NCBI GenBank assembly: GCA_016584495.1
Contig: WAID01000007.1
Location: 4,388,001 to 4,452,000 of the forward strand
Source of the DNA: Celoporthe dispersa
Taxonomy: Eukaryota > Ascomycota > Sordariomycetes > Diaporthales > Cryphonectriaceae
Direction: 5' to 3'
DNA length: 64,000 bases
Shown here: positions 59,945 through 64,000 of the stretch, piece by piece
How the letters are laid out: every line of letters starts with the position of its first letter
How positions within the stretch are numbered: the first letter of the stretch is position 1
Translations under genes and position numbers: made by a program
The notes under the pieces: generated by a model
The model's input: the letters and a program-made list of their open reading frames with translations, nothing else
What the model was told of the DNA's origin: nothing
The model's database searches: none

Positions 59945-60310
59945 TGGTACTGAACTTGCCGGAGAAGCAACGAAATGATGGATCGGGGAGTTCTGAGGCG
60001 CGCAGCAAAATACATGGGCATTGGTCCTGCAGAAGATACCGACCTGTTCCGTGGAGCAGCTAGCGCAAATTATATGCAGCCTGACAGGCCCAAGTGCGCA
60101 GGTGGAGAGACCATGCAGAGATAGAGGGTATGCACGTCCATCTGGTGGCGGCAATATGCTCCTGGGCGGGCTGTTTTGCCTGTCTGTCCAAGATTTCTCG
60201 GACCACAGTGCATGCCTACAACAGACACCGTCCAGAGTAGTTACATATATTCCGCTGAGAGCGCTCTGATCTCTCCTGTGATCTGATGAATCATCGCAAA
60301 CATTGCCACC
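59945..60310. promoter_or_regulatory. Bidirectional promoter of UstYa A and B
   Basis: A 366-bp spacer separates divergent start codons. An open frame extends into it on the minus strand but lacks domain homology, so I treat it as leader sequence. Confidence 0.45.
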
Positions 60311-61131
60311 TTGTTCAAGATGATGCTTTTCAGATCCTTACACGCATATCATCCAGTCTCTCAGGATGCGACCCACTCGCGCGACCGGTGTCGCAAGCAC
60401 AATAGTCTTCTGTTTGTGTCGATGGCCGCTCTCGTGTCTGGTCTGCTAGGGTTTGCAGCCGGCTCGTTCTTTTTCACCCCGAAAACCCATCCGAGCTTGA
60501 AGACAGTGATTCTTCGGCAACCGGGTACCAGTATCGGAGAGGTCCTTACCACTATCGACACAACATTCACGTACAATCGTACATTCGGGGAAGACCCGCA
60601 CACCGACACAGCAACAGCTGATGCTTGGGACTCGATTGTTCCACGTACGTCTTTGAAAGCTTTTGCCTTGTTTTTTCCAGGCATGTCATGTATATCGACT
60701 GAACACACGCAATGCAACCAACGGCTTAGTTGGTCAGGGTACAGTTCAATACCCACCGCACAGCGCCCATTTCTACACACTGTCTGTCGTGCACCAGCTG
60801 CACTGTCTCGTGAGTCCAACGCTCTCAACCAATCTTGCGTGAATAGAGGTACTGACGTCTGACGTAGTGGGCCCTTCAACGGTCTTACTACACCGCCTTG
60901 CATCGAGGCGGTGGGGGCGAAGACACTGCGTTCGCTCATGTACGGCATTGCTTTGATTATCTACGGCAGAGTTTGACATGTGCCGCCGATATGACCCTGG
61001 AGCCCATCGATCAGGCTCTGGGAGGCGTCACGGGGTGGGGAAATCCTCGTATATGCAGAGACTATTCCGCAGTGGCAGCCTGGGCCAGGGAACATCGCGC
61101 AAATAACCTCAAAGGCTTTTCGCATGAATAA
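60311..61131 (+). CDS. UstYa-family (DUF3328) protein B
   Basis: Exons 60311-60644, 60730-60809 and 60868-61131 join in frame to 225 residues. Residues 31-55 form the single membrane helix (LLFVSMAALVSGLLGFAAG). ADAWDSIVPLGQGTVQYP precedes the first motif HQLHC at 133-137, and the second motif HVRHCFDYLRQ is at 162-172 followed by LTCAADMTLEP. The C-terminal CRDYSAVAAWAREHR is typical. Both His/Cys motifs are intact, so it is probably active. Met codons at 60320 and 60323 are alternative starts. It lies just upstream of the small secreted peptide gene, on the same strand. Confidence 0.88.
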
Positions 61132-62305
61132 CATGCAAGCCCACGAGTACGTGCGCGGAGTACACCAGGTCGTATCCGTTTGCATGATCGACATGCAGTT
61201 GCCTCGCGGGAAAACGGGTCAGGCAAGGGATAGGCAGGGAGTCTCCTGACACAATCGGCAGTGGTGCAGGCTTCCTCGGTCTCTGATATAGGCAGTAGTT
61301 TTCCGACATATTGGATTGTAAACTCTGGAACTGGCCCCCAAGGTACCATACTCCGTGTTGAACAACTCCCCGGGATCTTGTGGTATTTACAATCACGCTT
61401 CGCCACCCAGCCAGATGTACTTGAGTAAAGAGAAGATGGATGTCAAGCGAGACTAAGCTCTGATGAGAATCATAATGAGGAAAGAGTTGTGGAGAAAGAC
61501 TCAAGAGAATAGTACATTCACAGCATGTATACGTTTAGCCTTGGTGGCGGAGTAAAATTCGTTCCTGGAAAGTTGTATGTATGGCTTGTTGCAGACTTCC
61601 GATGCTGCAATTTGATTTCCGACCCTCCGTATGATTCTCCCTCATCGCATGGCCCCCAAAGTGTCTTTGGATGGTGCGTTCACAAGATGTAACGTTGACA
61701 GTAGTACTGCATCAAACCCCCAGGAATGTCTCAGCTACAGTTTGCATTCCGTCTCTGTATCAATCCCCTGACTCATACTGGATTGACAAACAAGGTGCAA
61801 TAGTCCGTCCATCTCGCTGTTGGTTGGAACAAGGACCAAACGAAGCGCAACACCCTGAAGACCTGATCAATAGGCGAGGCTGGCATCAACAGCTCAACTT
61901 CTTGCTCCACATAGCAATATAAGTCTACGCGATAGAAACGACTCGTGAAGACTGACAGCTCATGAATTCATGGGCAAATCCTTCTACGTATTTTTGCAAG
62001 TGGTGGTCACATGGGTGAGACCCCGGGACGACGATCGTTTCCCGCTGCAACCGCTAATGCAGTATAAGGTTGCAAGGCTGTCAATAGTACTATGCAGTCA
62101 GCATGTAGTCTTACTACTCGACATCCCATGGGAAGTGACGCATGGCGTGTCAGTGCAGCTTTGCTCGCGGCAACCGTGTCGTTCAAGATCACTCCCAGAG
62201 TTGATGTGATGAGGAAGACCGCACCGGCTACGGTCGTCCCTCTAAGACGCCCTGGTTCGATATCAGGATCAGAATTTTGCAAAGTCCTTGCATGGAGTAA
62301 ACAAC
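61132..62305. other. Spacer between UstYa B and the small peptide gene
   Basis: Open frames exist on both strands (for example minus 62282-62007 with one hydrophobic stretch), but none shows a domain, intron pattern or composition that would support a gene. Confidence 0.4.
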
Positions 62306-62312
62306 TATAAAA
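62306..62312 (+). promoter_or_regulatory. TATA box of the small secreted peptide gene
   Basis: TATAAAA lies 134 bp upstream of the ATG at 62440 and is followed by a long pyrimidine-rich leader, as in well-expressed fungal genes. Confidence 0.55.
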
Positions 62313-62439
62313 CCTTGACTACTAGAACTTCAAACTTCGTTTATCTTTTTTCAAGACGCCCAAGTCACTTGATTTTCTCCAGCTCTTCGAACCATTGCGC
62401 AAGTTTCTCCCGTCGCAGAACCTCTGCTACGCTGTCAAC

Positions 62440-62650
62440 ATGAAGATCACTCTCATTTTTGCCTATCTAATGACTGCGGTGGGCGTTCTTGCTCGCCCTA
62501 GTAAGTACAATGTCCCCAGAGATACCAGTTCAAAGTAGGTGGTTCAGACGGCAACTGGCAATGTTGACAAGAAAAGTAGTTGAGGACTCTGACGAAGCTG
62601 TTGCCTATCCAGCTTCCATCGACCAGTCCTGGATCGATTCGGAGGCTTAG
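62440..62650 (+). CDS. Small secreted peptide, candidate RiPP precursor
   Basis: Exon 1 (62440-62500) encodes a signal peptide, MKITLIFAYLMTAVGVLA, then RP. A consensus donor GTAAGT follows, with TGTTGAC branch-like sequence near 62563 and acceptors at 62576 or 62579, both in the same frame. Exon 2 ends at TAG 62648-62650, giving a 43-44-residue protein whose mature part is acidic and contains VAYPASIDQSW. If the intron is kept, the product ends after SKYNVPRDTSSK. It is flanked by UstYa B and UstYa C on the same strand. Dikaritin precursors are small secreted proteins beside UstYa genes; they usually carry core repeats between Kex2 sites, and here I see at most one core and no KR site. It could instead be another small secreted protein. 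Confidence 0.55.
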
Positions 62651-63255
62651 AACACACTTGAAAGGAAGCAACATCATGCCGAAATTTCACTCCTGAGAGC
62701 ACTTTTAGGTAGTGGGCAATCGATTGGTGATTACGTGCTTAAAATGATCTTTTTGGGATGGAATTTACCTCAAAGGCTACTTGCTTCAAAGTCTAGAATA
62801 CGAGTGACACCTCAGTAAACGTCTGATGCCATGGATGCGTCAATAACAAACACTTGAAGTACGCAGAATCAAGTCATTCAACAGACATATGACCCTATAT
62901 GATTGTGTGGCGGTGACTTGTAGATATTCAGGTGTAAGACGTATCTCCCACATGTAACAATTCATCGATGTTCTTGCCGCCTTTAGGCCCGCAGCAGACT
63001 GGGGTGCGCCGTAGCGGATGCAGACCGAGAATATAAAGTATCCGTGAGCGTGCGTAGTGCACCCGCCGAGGAAGAACTCATCTCCGTCCTAAGCATTTTC
63101 GCCCTCCATTGAATTGATAGCGACTGCACACACGGCGACTGAGCAATATCACCTTTGAAATACCCGCATAATCGAACCAGATCAGTTCGTTTTCTCAAAT
63201 CTTTCACGTTCCGCTGTAATCTCTGCCTTCAGACCGACTTTTCCACTTCTAGACC
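62651..63255. other. Spacer, no gene recognised
   Basis: About 600 bp with no supported gene. It contains the promoter of UstYa C. Confidence 0.4.
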
Positions 63256-64000
63256 ATGAAAGCATCTGCCAAGGACTACGAAACTCTCCCTCGAGACTCG
63301 ACTGAAGTATCTGCCGAGGGCGTAGAAAATGTCAGGAATCTGCACCGAGAACAGCAGTGTTCTCTCACTAGCGAGGGCTCAAGATTGTCTTCGATATTAG
63401 CCTGTTTTCTCGGCGCTTCCCTCTTGATGAACTTGCTTTTTACTCTCTACACGTTTTCAGCTACCACCCCACAAAGTACACGCTCATTCTATGGTAAGCA
63501 TGATACGACTGGCATCCCTCTTGGCAGCCTTTTGCGTTTCTCGTCGCGAGAGGCGTGGCTGGCTAATGATTTATGTTCCTGAAGCGGGACTTCAGCGCGA
63601 CCTGCCCATCCAGATCTATCCAGAAACGGAGTATACCAACACCAACCTCACCGCCACGGCGAGATTATGGGAAGCCCTCAGTGGTGATCCGGGGGTAGTA
63701 GCTCTGTCGACAACATTCGTAAAGGAAAACCGCCTTCCGCATGCTATGCGATTCCCCTGGGACGATGAAAAAGGCGTTTACCTGCTTCAAGGGTTCCATA
63801 ATCTGCATTGTCTTGTGAGTGTAATTCCATGTTCCATGGGAAGCTTTGATCCAAGTTCCCGTCAGAGATAAATATCCCTCCCTAATCAGCTCTGTCATGC
63901 TCCGTCTCCAGCGCACCCTCTTCCGCTACATCAAGTACGCGGAGACGAACCAACCGCAGCATATTGCACTCAGCCATGCACTGCACTGTCTTGACCAGTT
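63256..64000 (+). CDS. UstYa-family (DUF3328) protein C, 3' end outside window
   Basis: Exons 63256-63493, 63585-63814 and 63910 to the window end; all junctions are GT-AG and in frame. A 38-residue cytosolic tail precedes the helix SILACFLGASLLMNLLFTLY. The luminal part has LQRDLPIQIYPE, TATARLWEALSGDPGVVAL and DDEKGVYLLQGFHNLHC, where HNLHC (151-155) is the first motif. The last visible exon reaches HALHCLDQ, the second motif, exactly at the edge. Both motifs are intact as far as visible. It continues the same-strand run after UstYa B and the small peptide gene. Confidence 0.85.

Noticed and set aside
61062..61504. Overlapping minus frames of 114-131 codons after UstYa B
   Set aside because: No domain, no signal, no intron pattern; partly opposite the UstYa B exon.
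1..64000. CRISPR arrays, rRNA and tRNA genes
   Set aside because: No regularly spaced repeats, rRNA cores or tRNA arm patterns were noticed by eye; a tRNA scan was not possible.

Overview
The window looks like accessory chromosome sequence from a filamentous ascomycete (Pezizomycotina). Genes have short GT-AG introns of about 45-90 bp. The families are typically fungal: Zn2Cys6 regulators, UstYa/DUF3328 proteins, PTH11-like receptors and a monocarboxylate-type MFS carrier. A large AT-rich block of decayed retrotransposons looks RIP-mutated (repeat-induced point mutation). I do not assign a species.

Left arm, 1-17 kb. A secreted TAP-family serine peptidase (partial, minus) lies back to back with a Zn2Cys6 regulator (plus). 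A broken alpha/beta-hydrolase follows, then an intact 3beta-HSD/Erg26-like sterol dehydrogenase. Relics of a PTH11-like receptor and of a ThDP-dependent enzyme come next. A divergent pair at 10.5-12.9 kb is the most striking metabolic module: a UMP/CMP-type nucleoside monophosphate kinase (minus) and a clear fungal viperin, the radical-SAM enzyme that makes ddhCTP (plus). A short-chain dehydrogenase sits at 15.9-16.8 kb.

Gene graveyard, 18.4-27.3 kb. A dead Zn2Cys6 regulator, a full-length G1 (eqolisin) peptidase killed only by in-frame stops, and four dead UstYa-family genes lie in a row. The last is cut off by an LTR.

Transposon island, 27.3-52.6 kb. AT-rich, RIP-like Ty3/Gypsy copies are nested in each other. 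They are interrupted at 33022-40712 by a GC-rich, nearly intact chromovirus with 227/228-bp LTRs, the target duplication ATTAA, a Tf1-like self-priming primer site, gag, a full pol with chromodomain, and an antisense cysteine-rich gene whose stop codon overlaps the pol stop.

Right arm, 52.6-64 kb. An apparently live biosynthetic group contains an MFS transporter, a PTH11-like receptor, an O-methyltransferase carrying two small frame errors, and three UstYa-family genes. Between two of the UstYa genes is a tiny secreted-peptide gene (62440-62650) with its own TATA box and intron. UstYa proteins, a methyltransferase, an exporter and a small secreted peptide together are the usual parts list of a fungal dikaritin-type RiPP pathway, so this is my best candidate for an undescribed system. 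The dead UstYa genes on the other side of the transposon island may be the lost half of the same cluster.

Several otherwise good genes carry one-base frame shifts, many next to C, G or T runs. Either these copies are decaying or the assembly has homopolymer errors; the sequence alone cannot decide.
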